This document shows positions 39,809-48,301 of a DNA stretch of 64,000 bases, piece by piece (position 1 is the stretch's first letter; every line of letters starts with the position of its first letter). The position numbers and the translations under genes were made by a program. The notes under the pieces were generated by a model. The model was not told the DNA's origin, did not search any database, and saw nothing but the letters and a program-made list of their open reading frames with translations. Origin of the DNA: Streptomyces sp. ACA25 (GTDB lineage: Bacteria; Actinomycetota; Actinomycetes; Streptomycetales; Streptomycetaceae); NCBI RefSeq assembly GCF_028200735.1, contig NZ_JAQKPV010000001.1, positions 310,001 through 374,000 of the forward strand. Reading direction: 5' to 3'.

Positions 39809-41125
39809 CCAGACGCCGAAGCCGATCAGCAGGAACGCCAGCAGCATGAGCGGGACCGCCACCTTGACGGGCGGTCCCGCGCTGCGTGCCGGACCCGGAC
39901 CGGCGGGAGCGTGTCCGGTGGAGGCGTGTCCGGTGGAGACAGGTCCGCCGGGGGCCGGCTGCGGGTACGCGCCGCCCATCGACGCGGGCGCGCCCACGGG
40001 GGCGGGCGCCGGCTGCTGCGGGGGGAGCGCTGACAGGGCGGTGGGCTGCTCGTAGACCGTTGGGCCGGTGCCGGCGGTGCCCGTCCCCGCGGTGCCCGTT
40101 CCCGCGAAGGGGGGTGGGGGCGGCGGGGTGCTCGGCAGCTGCGGCGCCGGCATCGAGGGCTGCGGCGGCGGCAGATGGAAGCTCCCGGTTTCGGAGGGGG
40201 AGCCGGCCGACGGCGGGGCCAGCGGGGCGGTGCCGGTGTCCTGCCCGCGCTCCGGCCCGTCCGGACGGAACCCGGGCGGCAGCGGGCCGAGCTGGTCGAA
40301 GACCTCGACGGTTTCGCCCTGCGGGCCGGTGTCCGGCAGCATCTCCGCCGCCGAGGCCAGCGCCTTGCGGGCGCCGTTCGCGGTGCGGAAGCGGCTCTCC
40401 GGGTCGGGCTGGAGCAGGGTGCCCAGCACCTCCCACAGGACTGCGGGGACGCCCTCGGGGGCGGGCGGAACCCCGTTGCCGTAGTCGACCAGCAGCGCCT
40501 GCGAGTCGGGCTTGCGGCCGGTCAGCAGGTACAGCCCGACCAGACCCACGGCGTACAGGTCGGCGGTGAAGTCCGGCTCGGCACCGCGCATCTGCTCCGG
40601 GGCGAAGTAACCGGGCGTTCCCACCACGTAGTTGGTCTCGGTCAACCGCGGTTCGCCCTTGCGCATCGAGATGCCGAAGTCGGACAGCCGCAGGTGCGGC
40701 CGGCCCTGACCGGTCGGTTCGAGCAGGATGTTCGCGGGCTTGATGTCGCGGTGCACCACCCCCTCGTCGTGCACCGCCTGCAGCCCGGACAGCAGCTGGG
40801 AGAGCAGGGTGCAGACGAAGCGCGGCGGCAGCGCCCCGTAGTCCCCGATGAGGTGCGACAGCGAGCCGCCGCTCATCAGGTCCATGGTGAACAGGACCTT
40901 GTCGTCGTCGGCCGCCCAGCTCGCCGGGGCGAGCACATGCGGGTGGTCGATCCGCAGCGCTTGTTCCCGCACGAAGCGCAGCAGGGTGTGGGCGTCCGAC
41001 TGCTGCAGGACCTTCGCCGCCACGTAGCGCTTGCGGCGGTGGTCCCAGGAACGCCAGACCGCTCCGACGCCGCCGCGGCCGATCGGATCGATCAGTTCGT
41101 ACCGTCCCGCGAAGATCTCGCCCAT
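39791..41125 (-). CDS. Membrane Ser/Thr protein kinase
   Basis: A 444-residue PknB-type kinase with complete catalytic residues: glycine loop GRGGVGAVW, K38 in VAAKVL, catalytic loop HRDIKPANILL (D127) and DFG at 149-151. A Pro/Gly/Ala-rich linker with tandem AGTG repeats follows, and the protein ends in one membrane segment (about 424-442) with no extracellular sensor. The orientation is therefore a cytoplasmic kinase tail-anchored in the membrane. It converges on, and overlaps, the VWA-paralogue gene. Its targets are unknown; the neighbouring exported proteins and the XRE regulator are candidates for one signalling unit. Confidence 0.92.
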   Translation of the reverse strand: MGEIFAGRYELIDPIGRGGVGAVWRSWDHRRKRYVAAKVLQQSDAHTLLRFVREQALRIDHPHVLAPASWAADDDKVLFTMDLMSGGSLSHLIGDYGALPPRFVCTLLSQLLSGLQAVHDEGVVHRDIKPANILLEPTGQGRPHLRLSDFGISMRKGEPRLTETNYVVGTPGYFAPEQMRGAEPDFTADLYAVGLVGLYLLTGRKPDSQALLVDYGNGVPPAPEGVPAVLWEVLGTLLQPDPESRFRTANGARKALASAAEMLPDTGPQGETVEVFDQLGPLPPGFRPDGPERGQDTGTAPLAPPSAGSPSETGSFHLPPPQPSMPAPQLPSTPPPPPPFAGTGTAGTGTAGTGPTVYEQPTALSALPPQQPAPAPVGAPASMGGAYPQPAPGGPVSTGHASTGHAPAGPGPARSAGPPVKVAVPLMLLAFLLIGFGVWSLLTA

Positions 41126-41227
41126 CGCGCTGTGTCCGCCCCTTGTCTTGTGCCTGTGCCGGGCGGCCCGGTGTTCCGCCCGGGCCGCCCGGTTGCGTCC
41201 GTCCTGCCGTCCGGCCGTTCCGGGAAC

Positions 41228-41788
41228 TCAGCTCTGGTGCTGCTCGTAGTGCTCCACGGCTTCCCGGGTGCGGGCGATGCCGTACACCCGGAGAAACTCT
41301 GCCAGCTCCGGGTGACTGTCGGCCAGCAGCTTCGATGCCGTTTGGATCTCGGTCGCGTCCGAGACCGAGCGCAGCAGGGCCTGGATCTCGCGGACGACGC
41401 GCTTGGTGGGGTTGGCGGGAACGCCGACGGCGCCGGAGCGGGTGGCGGTGGAGTTCGGTCCGAGCACGTTGCCCCCCGCGGTACGGCGGATGTCCTCCAT
41501 GGCAGCGGTGGCCTCCGCGGCGCTCACCCGGCCGGCGTTCACCTCGGTGGCGAGATCCTGCAGGGCCCGGACCCGCTGGACGACCGCCGGGTTGCCGATC
41601 TTGGCCCGCTGGCCGCTCATCAGCTGCGACAGCATGGGCGCAGAGAGCCCGAGAACGACAGCGAGCCGCGCCTGGTTGAGGCCGAGATCGGTGATCAGCC
41701 TGCGGAAAAGGGAGCCGAGAGGCTCCCCGTACCAGGTCGTCTGCTGTTGTCTCGCTTTCTCTGTGGCCTCCTGCTGCGCTGCTTCCAT
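41228..41788 (-). CDS. Helix-turn-helix (XRE-like) regulator
   Basis: A 186-residue DNA-binding protein. The HTH region is about residues 25-60: LITDLGLNQARLAVVLGLSA then PMLSQLMSGQRAKIG, a lambda-repressor-type fold. A C-terminal helical region contains VVREIQALLRSVSDATEIQ. The ATG 41788 is preferred because AGGGGAGAG lies directly before it; the frame continues to 41842. The leader has two copies of AGGGGAGA. Targets unknown. It lies 102 bp upstream of the kinase gene in the same direction. Confidence 0.82.
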   Translation of the reverse strand: MEAAQQEATEKARQQQTTWYGEPLGSLFRRLITDLGLNQARLAVVLGLSAPMLSQLMSGQRAKIGNPAVVQRVRALQDLATEVNAGRVSAAEATAAMEDIRRTAGGNVLGPNSTATRSGAVGVPANPTKRVVREIQALLRSVSDATEIQTASKLLADSHPELAEFLRVYGIARTREAVEHYEQHQS

Positions 41789-41927
41789 GGTCTCTCCCCT
41801 GGTCTCCCCTGATGGCTTCACGTACGCGAAGTTGCGCGTCATCCTACGGAGCCGGAGGGCCCGGGGCGATACCTGGTCGGAAACGCATCGGAAGATTGGG
41901 TACTCTTGTTCCTGGCCTCACGGCCAC

Positions 41928-42000
41928 GGGGCCTTAGCTCAGTTGGTAGAGCGCCGTCTTTGCATGGCGGATGTCAGGAGTTCGACTCTCCTAGGCTCCA
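41928..42000 (+). tRNA. tRNA-Ala (TGC anticodon)
   Basis: A 73-base cloverleaf with acceptor GGGGCCT/AGGCTCC (one G-T pair), D-arm TAGCTCAGTTGG, anticodon loop TTTGCAT and T-arm AGTTCGACTCT. CCA is not encoded. TACTCT at 41901-41906 is a possible -10. In mycobacteria tRNA-Ile and tRNA-Ala also follow gyrA, but closer together; here six protein genes lie between them. Confidence 0.96.
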
Positions 42001-42080
42001 CGTGACAGCGGCCGGGCCGCCCATCGGGCGGTCCTGCCGCTTCGTCGTGCCCGGCCGCTCCTGTGCGGGCCGGGCGGCGG

Positions 42081-42902
42081 TCAGCTGTCCCGCAGCTCTG
42101 CGGGCGGCGTGCGGTTCTCGTCGACGGGCTCGGTGCGTTCCAGCTCTCCCCAGACCACGTAGCGGTACTTGGAGCTGTACACGGGGGTGCAGGTGGTCAG
42201 CGTGATGTACCGGCCGGGTTCGGTGACGCCGGATTCCTCGGGGACCGGATCGAGCACCCGCACGTTGTACTTGGAGGTTTCGGGGAGTACCGCGTAAGCG
42301 GTGTAGATGTACCAGGTGTTCCTGGTCTCGAAGACGATCGCGTCGCCTTCCTCGATCCGGTCGATGTGGTGGAACTTGGCCCCGTTGCCGTCGCGGTGGG
42401 CGGCCAGGGAGAAGTTGCCGTCGCGGTCCCAGGGCATCGCCGATCGGACGGGTTCGTCGTAGTACCCGGCCACTCCGCCGTTGAGGGTGTCGAGGTCGAT
42501 GCCCTCCTTGATCAGGATGTCGCCCTCGGCCATGGCGGGGACGTGCAGGAAGCCGATGCCGTCCTCGGCGTCGTACACGGCGGCGGCGTCGTCCCCGCCG
42601 CCCTCCGTCTGCTCCCAGCTGTCCCGGACGGCGCTGCTGTCGCGCTGGGCCTCCTGGTTCGCGAGGACGTTCGTCCACCACAGCGAGTAGGCGACGAACA
42701 GGCCGAGCACCAGGCCGGTGGTGATCAGCAGCTCTCCGAAGACGCTGACGGCTGCGGCGACCCGTCGCCCGGCCTTGCCCGGGCGCCGCGGGGCGGGGTG
42801 GTCCTCCCCGGCTCCGCCGGCCGCCGCCGTCGGTCCGGTCCGCCCGGTTGCCTCGGCCACTTCGGCCACCTCGTCATCCGTGGTGTCAGCCGACGAGGGC
42901 AT
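42081..42902 (-). CDS. Class E sortase
   Basis: A 273-residue membrane transpeptidase that attaches LPxTG/LAxTG-type proteins to the cell wall. A short disordered N-terminus and one membrane segment (about residues 53-78) precede the sortase domain. The active site is H169 (AAHRDG), C238 (ITLTTCTP) and R247 (SSKYRYVVWGEL). In S. coelicolor two class E sortases (SrtE1, SrtE2) anchor chaplins and are encoded next to each other, as here. Its start lies within the last codons of the upstream sortase gene (17-bp overlap), so the two are coupled. Confidence 0.92.
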   Translation of the reverse strand: MPSSADTTDDEVAEVAEATGRTGPTAAAGGAGEDHPAPRRPGKAGRRVAAAVSVFGELLITTGLVLGLFVAYSLWWTNVLANQEAQRDSSAVRDSWEQTEGGGDDAAAVYDAEDGIGFLHVPAMAEGDILIKEGIDLDTLNGGVAGYYDEPVRSAMPWDRDGNFSLAAHRDGNGAKFHHIDRIEEGDAIVFETRNTWYIYTAYAVLPETSKYNVRVLDPVPEESGVTEPGRYITLTTCTPVYSSKYRYVVWGELERTEPVDENRTPPAELRDS

Positions 42903-44166
42903 CCGGCTTCCCTTCGTCGCGGGGGCGTTCCTCGACCATCTCGCCCCAGACGATCAGCCGGTACGTGGAGGTGAACTCCGGGGTGCAGGTCGTCAGGGTG
43001 ATGAAGCGGCCGGCCTCGGTGAAACCGCCCTGCTCGGGGACCGGGTCCAGCACGGCGATGTTGGACGGGGACGTGGAGTCCAGCCGGCTGCGCATTTCGT
43101 AGGTGTAGTAGGTGGTTTCGGTCTCCACGATGATCGGGTCGCCCGGATCGAGCCGGTTGATGTAGCGGAACGGCTCGCCGTGCGTGTTGCGGTGCCCGGC
43201 AAGACCCACGTTGCCTTCGTCGTCCCAGGGCCGGGCGGTGGGCAGGCCGTCCTCCGCCGAGTAGCGCCCCACCAGCCCTCGGTCGAGGACGGCGGCCTCG
43301 TCGACACCTTCGGCGATCGGGACCCGGACATCCAGGGTGGGGATGTAAAGGATCGCGAAGCCTTCGCCGGGTGCGAACGCCTCCGGCTCCCTGTCCTCGC
43401 CCTCCTCGGCCGCGGAGGATTCGTTGCCTTCCCAGCGGTCGAGCAGCGAAGAGGCCTCGTTCTCCACGTGCGCCCGGGCTTCGACGTTCGTCCACCACAG
43501 TTGGTAGGTCACGAACAGCATGAGCAGGACACCGGTGGTGATCATGAGCTCACCGGCCACGTTGGCGACCTTGTTGCCCAGCGTGCCCTCGCGGGCCTTG
43601 CGGGCCGCTTCGGCGGCGCGGCGGCGGGCCGCCCGGCCGCCTTCCGCCGGCGCCGGAGCGGGAGGTGCGCCGGCCTTCGCGGAGTCCGTCAGGTCGGGGG
43701 GCCGGAGCAGCGCGAGCGTCTCGGGGTCGTGGCCGACGGGGTCCGGGGCAGGGATGTGCTGCTCCGGTTCCGGTTCCGCCCGCGGGGTGGGAGCACCGGC
43801 CGGGCCGTAAGGCTCCGAGGGGTGCCCCGCCTCTCCGTACGGCTGTTCGTGCGGTGTCCCGTACAGCTGCTCGTACGGCTGTTCGTGCGGGGCGGTCAGA
43901 GGGTCCGGGTACGGGTCGGGAGCGGCTGCCGGGGCGGGGCCGGGCTGCTGGGGCGCTCCGGGGCCGGTGTACGGCGGGGCCGGGTACGGGTCGTACTGCG
44001 CGGCCGAGGCGGCCTCGGTCTCCTGGCTGTAGGGGCCGGGAAGCGGGTCGTTCAGCGGGTCGTCCAGGGCACCCACCGCGGCTTCGTAGGCACCCGGCGC
44101 CGCGTAGGGATCGTCCGTTCCGGAGTCCCACGCCGCCCCGCCCTGCTCCGGGCGCACCGCGGTCAC
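42886..44166 (-). CDS. Class E sortase with long disordered N-terminus
   Basis: A 426-residue sortase. The start GTG 44166 overlaps the pabA stop (GTGA). About 190 cytoplasmic residues are Pro/Tyr/Asp/Glu-rich with repeated EQPY and DPYP units, then comes a basic patch RRRAAEAARKA and a membrane segment. The sortase domain has LAGHRNTHG (catalytic His), FITLTTCTPEF (Cys) and STYRLIVWGEM (Arg). The arrangement and size suggest the SrtE1-like member of the pair, but this was not tested by alignment. Together with the downstream sortase it probably anchors surface proteins of aerial hyphae. Confidence 0.9.
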   Translation of the reverse strand: MTAVRPEQGGAAWDSGTDDPYAAPGAYEAAVGALDDPLNDPLPGPYSQETEAASAAQYDPYPAPPYTGPGAPQQPGPAPAAAPDPYPDPLTAPHEQPYEQLYGTPHEQPYGEAGHPSEPYGPAGAPTPRAEPEPEQHIPAPDPVGHDPETLALLRPPDLTDSAKAGAPPAPAPAEGGRAARRRAAEAARKAREGTLGNKVANVAGELMITTGVLLMLFVTYQLWWTNVEARAHVENEASSLLDRWEGNESSAAEEGEDREPEAFAPGEGFAILYIPTLDVRVPIAEGVDEAAVLDRGLVGRYSAEDGLPTARPWDDEGNVGLAGHRNTHGEPFRYINRLDPGDPIIVETETTYYTYEMRSRLDSTSPSNIAVLDPVPEQGGFTEAGRFITLTTCTPEFTSTYRLIVWGEMVEERPRDEGKPDALVG

Positions 44167-44834
44167 GCTGCCGGCTCCTGCCGGCCCGACCGCCCCACCA
44201 CCGGTGCCAGTCCCTGGGAGCGGTCCGGCGCGGCGGTGTCGCCGCACTCCGCGAGCCAGTTGGCGAGCATCCGGTGACCGTGCTCGGTGAGTACGGACTC
44301 GGGGTGGAACTGCACCCCTTCCACCGGCAGCCGGCGGTGCCGCAGGCCCATCACGACGCCCTGGCCGGGCCCGTCCACCTGCGTGCGCGCGGTGACCTCG
44401 AACGCGTCGGGCACGGTGCCCTCGGCGACGGCGAGTGAGTGGTAGCGGGTCACGGTGAACGGCGAGGGCAGCCCGGCGAACACTCCGGCGCCCCGGTGGG
44501 TCACCGGAGACGTCTTGCCGTGCAGGAGCTCGGGTGCGCGGTCCACCACGCCGCCGTAGGCCACTGCCATGGCTTGCAGGCCCAGGCACACCCCGAACAC
44601 CGGCGTACCGGTGTCGGCGCAGTGCCGCACCATGTCGATGCAGACCCCGGCGTCTTCCGGGGCGCCGGGGCCCGGGGACAGCAGTACACCGTCGAAGCCG
44701 CCCTCCGTCACCTGCTCGGGCAGTACCGCGTCGTTGCGGAGTACTTCGCACTCGGCGCCGAGCTGGTACAGGTACTGGACGAGGTTGTAGACGAAGCTGT
44801 CGTAATTGTCGACGACGAGAATGCGTGCGCGCAT
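44163..44834 (-). CDS. pabA: Glutamine amidotransferase of aminodeoxychorismate/anthranilate synthase (component II)
   Basis: A 223-residue class I amidotransferase supplying ammonia to chorismate-using enzymes for folate or tryptophan synthesis. The catalytic triad is C83 (GVCLGLQAM), H177 and E179 (QFHPESVLTEHG), with the oxyanion motif SPGPGAPEDAG. No component I gene is present. The position between sortases and the crgA group is the conserved trpG/pabA site of actinobacterial origin regions; the choice between pabA and trpG cannot be made here. Start and stop overlap both neighbours. Confidence 0.9.
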   Translation of the reverse strand: MRARILVVDNYDSFVYNLVQYLYQLGAECEVLRNDAVLPEQVTEGGFDGVLLSPGPGAPEDAGVCIDMVRHCADTGTPVFGVCLGLQAMAVAYGGVVDRAPELLHGKTSPVTHRGAGVFAGLPSPFTVTRYHSLAVAEGTVPDAFEVTARTQVDGPGQGVVMGLRHRRLPVEGVQFHPESVLTEHGHRMLANWLAECGDTAAPDRSQGLAPVVGRSGRQEPAA

Positions 44835-45028
44835 CAGCCGGCGCTCCCTTGTCCTGCTCCGGATTCCTGACCCTGGTCGACGGTCACGTCGTTGAACGGC
44901 AGCAGGGGCTCTGCCCAGGGAAAGATGTGCGTGAACAACAGGTAGACCACCCCGAGCACCAGGACCAGTGAGATCAGCGAACGCACCAGCGTGTTGCCCG
45001 GCAGGTGCCGCCAGATCCAGCCGTACAT
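44834..45028 (-). CDS. Small single-pass membrane protein
   Basis: A 64-residue hypothetical protein: MYGWIWRHLPGN, one hydrophobic segment (about residues 17-35, LISLVLVLGVVYLLF), then LPFNDVTVDQG and a Gly/Gln-rich tail. Its stop and the pabA start share bases (TGATG), so the two are cotranslated. Conserved linkage to pabA and crgA suggests an envelope or division role; no function is known to me. Confidence 0.75.
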   Translation of the reverse strand: MYGWIWRHLPGNTLVRSLISLVLVLGVVYLLFTHIFPWAEPLLPFNDVTVDQGQESGAGQGSAG

Positions 45029-45149
45029 CCCGTCGCTGTCCTCTCCGTTACCCGCCCGCGCGGCAGCCGCGCGCTCCCAGAGTACGACGCGGTGCCCGGG
45101 CCGCGGACGGCATCACGGCGATCACCGCCACCGGGGAACGTGACTCAGG

Positions 45150-45887
45150 TCATTCCGCCGGAGTGGCGTGCTGCAGGTCGATGCTCCCGGTGTAGCCCGG
45201 GATCGTCACCGACGAGTGGCCGTCGACCTTCCAGCCCAGTCCGTAGGCCGCCACGTACTGCTGGTAGTTCTGGATGGCGGGTGAGGCGTTGAGGGCTGAC
45301 TGGAGCCGGCTCCGGTCGCCGACGGCGGTGACCACGTAGGGCGGGGAGTAGAGCTGGCCCTGGAGGATCAGGGTGTTGCCGACGCAGCGGACGGCGCTGG
45401 TGGAGATGAGCCGCTGGTCCATGACCTGGACGCCTTCGGCGCCGCCTTCCCACAGAGCGTTCACGACCGCCTGCAGGTCCTGCTGATGGATGACGAGGTC
45501 GTTGGGGCTCGGCTCGGGCACGCCGGGAAGGACGAACCCGGCGTCCGGCGGGGCGTCGGTGAGCGTCACGGTGAGCCCGGGACCGGTCAGTTCACCCAGC
45601 CCGGCGGTGGCCTCCAACTCGTCGACCCGTCGCTGCACGGCCGGGTCGCCGGAGGTGTCGCGTTCCCTCAGCGCCTGGACCTCTGCGCGCAGCTGTGCGG
45701 CGGAGGCCTCGAGCCCGGCGTTCTGCCGGCCCCGGTCACGGATGAGGTCGGACATCTGGAGCAGGGAGTCGTCGGTGCGGATGTTGTTGCCCTGGGACAC
45801 GCTGCCACTTGTCCAGAAGAGCAGACCGGCGAGGGTGAAGACCGCCGCGGTGCCGAGCTGTGCCGGTCGGAAACGGAAGCCGCTCAC
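45150..45887 (-). CDS. DUF881 family protein
   Basis: A 245-residue protein with an N-terminal membrane segment (about 11-27), a coiled-coil stretch (about 45-95, [16 protein letters not shown]) and a C-terminal DUF881 domain containing [25 protein letters not shown] and [17 protein letters not shown]. It is the counterpart of Rv0012 beside crgA. Function unknown; it is extracytoplasmic and membrane-anchored. It is divergent from crgA with 103 bp between. Confidence 0.88.
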   Translation of the reverse strand: MSGFRFRPAQLGTAAVFTLAGLLFWTSGSVSQGNNIRTDDSLLQMSDLIRDRGRQNAGLEASAAQLRAEVQALRERDTSGDPAVQRRVDELEATAGLGELTGPGLTVTLTDAPPDAGFVLPGVPEPSPNDLVIHQQDLQAVVNALWEGGAEGVQVMDQRLISTSAVRCVGNTLILQGQLYSPPYVVTAVGDRSRLQSALNASPAIQNYQQYVAAYGLGWKVDGHSSVTIPGYTGSIDLQHATPAE

Positions 45888-45990
45888 CGCACCCTGCTCC
45901 CTTCATCGGCCTGGGAAGCACTACGCTAACGGACTATCCCGCACCCCGTGCCCGCTGCGTATCCGCAGCCCATCGACAGGAGAGCCTCTC

Positions 45991-46254
45991 GTGCCGAAGT
46001 CCCGGATCCGCAAGAACAAGGACGGCTCCGCTCCGAAGCCTGAGAAGAAGTCGGAGACCAAGATCGATCTGAGCTCCGGCCGGCGCTGGGTCGCCCCGCT
46101 GATGCTGGCCATGTTCCTGGTGGGCCTTGCCTGGATCGTGGTCTTCTACATCACTCAGGGTGACTATCCGGTAGGCGCCCTCGGCAACTGGAACATCGTG
46201 GTCGGTTTCGGGTTCATCGCCGCGGGCTTCGTGGTCTCCACCCAGTGGAAATAG
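45991..46254 (+). CDS. crgA: Cell division protein CrgA
   Basis: An 87-residue protein with a basic N-terminus ([19 protein letters not shown]) and two membrane segments (about residues 34-55 and 65-83), ending STQWK. CrgA coordinates FtsZ-ring and septal peptidoglycan assembly and is characteristic of actinobacteria. The GTG start follows AGGAG by eight bases. Downstream lies a cluster of DnaA boxes. Confidence 0.95.
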   Translation: MPKSRIRKNKDGSAPKPEKKSETKIDLSSGRRWVAPLMLAMFLVGLAWIVVFYITQGDYPVGALGNWNIVVGFGFIAAGFVVSTQWK

Positions 46255-46266
46255 CGTCCACCAAAG

Positions 46267-46444
46267 TTATCCACAGCTCGCCGTAAGATCACACGATCTG
46301 TGGATAACTCTGTGGTCGCGGTACCCGCTGTTCGGAGTCCGAACGGCAGCCGCACCCCTGTTCGCCTGGGGAAACGCGGATCGACCCAGGTCAGGGCCCC
46401 CGTCATCCACATCGTGCACAAGATCCAGCACGTCCTGTGGATAA
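46267..46444. promoter_or_regulatory. DnaA-box cluster downstream of crgA
   Basis: The 277-bp gap between convergent crgA and the rhomboid gene contains TTATCCACA at 46267-46275, its reverse complement TGTGGATAA at 46299-46307 and 46436-46444 (all exact high-affinity boxes), and TCATCCACA at 46403-46411 with one mismatch. Published work on S. coelicolor describes DnaA-box clusters near oriC (H24, H69, D78), of which D78 limits initiation; this one may be the H69 counterpart because crgA was on that cosmid. That identification is from memory. Confidence 0.8.
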
Positions 46445-46531
46445 CTGGGGGTCAGGGCCGGGTCACGGCCCGGTTCTGCCGCCGTCCGGAGGTGCCGCGA
46501 GCGGCCCGCCACGCTGCCCGTCGCGTCGTGC

Positions 46532-47407
46532 TCAGAGCAACTGGGCGGTGCGCACGACGCATGCCACCACGAGCACCAGCAGCACGGCTCCGCACGTCCC
46601 GTACTGCACGAGCGTCCGCTTGTCCCGGGGCGCGTGCACCATGCCGAAGGCGATCGCGGCGCCGGCGATCAGCCCGCCGAGATGGGCCTGCCAGGCGATG
46701 TTCAGACCGGGCAGGAACGTGACGACCAGGTTGATGGCCAGCAGGATCAGGATCGGCCGCATGTCGTGCTTCAACCGCCGCATCAGGACGGCCGTCGCAC
46801 CGAACAGCCCGAAGATCGCGCCGGAGGCTCCCAGCGACAGCTGGTTCGGGGCGGCGAGCAGGTAGGACAGGGTGCTGCCGGCCAGCGCGGAGATCAGGTA
46901 CAGGGCGAGGAAGCGGGCCCGCCCGAGCGCTCCCTCCAGGTTGGGCCCGAGGATCCAGAGTGCCAGCATGTTGAAGCCGATGTGCCAGAACTGCTGGTGC
47001 AGGAACGCGGAGGTGATCATGCGGTACCACTCGCCGCTCGCCACCCCCATGGTCTCGGTGGTGAACGGGCCCGCCGCGGCGTAACCGAGCATGCCGAGAT
47101 CACGGACCACCTGGTCACCGCCGCCCAGCACGGTCACGAACATCACCGCGTTGAGGCCGAGCAGGATCTTGGTCACCAGCCGGGGGTCCTTCGCCAGCGT
47201 GCCACCGGCCAGATTGCGGGGCTGCATGGCGCGGGTGGCCTCCGAGGCGCCGCGGACGCACTGCGGGCACTGGTAGCCGACCGAGGCGGAGATCATGCAG
47301 TCCGGGCAGATCGGCCGGTCGCAGCGGGTGCAGCGGATTCCCGTTTCCCGGTCCGGGTGGCGGTAGCAGCCCGCCAGGCCCGGCTGCCGTCCCTGCTGCT
47401 CGGTCAT
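46532..47407 (-). CDS. Rhomboid family intramembrane serine protease
   Basis: A 291-residue protein. An N-terminal zinc-ribbon/B-box-like Cys region (CYRHPDRETGIRCTRCD, CPDCM, CPQC) precedes a six- to seven-helix rhomboid domain with the catalytic Ser in GASGAIFGLFG and His in WQAHLGGLIAGAAI. The start ATG 47407 is preferred for AGAGGAAG upstream, although the frame stays open to 47578. Substrates are unknown. It converges on crgA. Confidence 0.9.
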   Translation of the reverse strand: MTEQQGRQPGLAGCYRHPDRETGIRCTRCDRPICPDCMISASVGYQCPQCVRGASEATRAMQPRNLAGGTLAKDPRLVTKILLGLNAVMFVTVLGGGDQVVRDLGMLGYAAAGPFTTETMGVASGEWYRMITSAFLHQQFWHIGFNMLALWILGPNLEGALGRARFLALYLISALAGSTLSYLLAAPNQLSLGASGAIFGLFGATAVLMRRLKHDMRPILILLAINLVVTFLPGLNIAWQAHLGGLIAGAAIAFGMVHAPRDKRTLVQYGTCGAVLLVLVVACVVRTAQLL

Positions 47408-47589
47408 GGCTTCCTCTCCCCTGCCCCGCGCCCGGACCCCTGCACCACCGTCGGGGCAGGCGGCGGTGCTGCCCGGCCTGCCGACGGTACCCGGCCGGGC
47501 GTCCGCCCGGGAACCGGGCGGACGTCGCCGCGGGCTGCCGCGGCCCCCTGATCCTACGGACTGGGGTGCCGGGTGCATTCCCGCAGGGG

Positions 47590-48129
47590 TCAGCCCTTAC
47601 GGGTCTCGATGGTGACCGACTCGATCACCACGTCCTGCACCGGCTTGTCGGTGCGGGGGTCGGTGGCCACCCCGCCGATGGCGTCCACCGTCTTCTGCCC
47701 GGCTGCGTCGGTGACCTCGCCGAAAATGGTGTGCTTCCCGGTCAGCCAGGTGGTCGGGCCCAGGGTGATGAAGAACTGCGACCCGTTGGTGCCGGTGCCC
47801 GCTCCGGCGTTGGCCATGGCCAGCAGGTACGGCTTGGTGAAGGCGAGGTCCGGGTGGATCTCGTCCTCGAACTCGTACCCGGGACCACCGGTGCCGTTGC
47901 CGAGCGGGTCTCCGCCATGGATCATGAAACCGCTGATCACCCGGTGGAACACGGTCCCGTCGTACAGCTTGTCGGTCGACTTCACCCCCGTTGCCGGGTT
48001 GGTCCACTCGCGGGTGCCCTCGGCGAGCTCGACGAAGTTCTTCACCGTCTTCGGGGCATGGTTCGGGAAGAGCCGCACCTCGATGCTGCCGTGGTTGGTC
48101 CTCAGGGTGGCGTAGAGCTGCTCAGCCAC
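47590..48129 (-). CDS. Cyclophilin-type peptidyl-prolyl cis-trans isomerase
   Basis: A 179-residue cytoplasmic foldase with no signal peptide. Cyclophilin motifs are FHRVISGFMIHGGDP (active-site Arg and Phe) and NGSQFFITLGPTTWL (Gln, Phe, Trp). The start is GTG. It corresponds to PpiA beside the gyrase/PknB region of M. tuberculosis, but here it is transcribed in the opposite sense relative to gyrA. Confidence 0.94.
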   Translation of the reverse strand: MAEQLYATLRTNHGSIEVRLFPNHAPKTVKNFVELAEGTREWTNPATGVKSTDKLYDGTVFHRVISGFMIHGGDPLGNGTGGPGYEFEDEIHPDLAFTKPYLLAMANAGAGTGTNGSQFFITLGPTTWLTGKHTIFGEVTDAAGQKTVDAIGGVATDPRTDKPVQDVVIESVTIETRKG

Positions 48130-48301
48130 GATCTACCTTCCAGTTACGTGTCATGACGGTCCCCGATCCTGCCACGACTCCGCGACACGCCGTGCCCCGG
48201 ATGCCCGATTCGCGTGCCTGAAGGCTCCATAACCGGCATGATTTGCGTACGACCGGACAGGGCGATGGCAAGACATGACCGCCACCGACAAGGAGGAGAT
48301 C

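Noticed and set aside
42886..44751. Sortase gene starting at 44751
   Set aside because: The frame is open that far, but 44163-44834 is the pabA gene with a complete catalytic triad. GTG 44166 gives the usual overlapping start.
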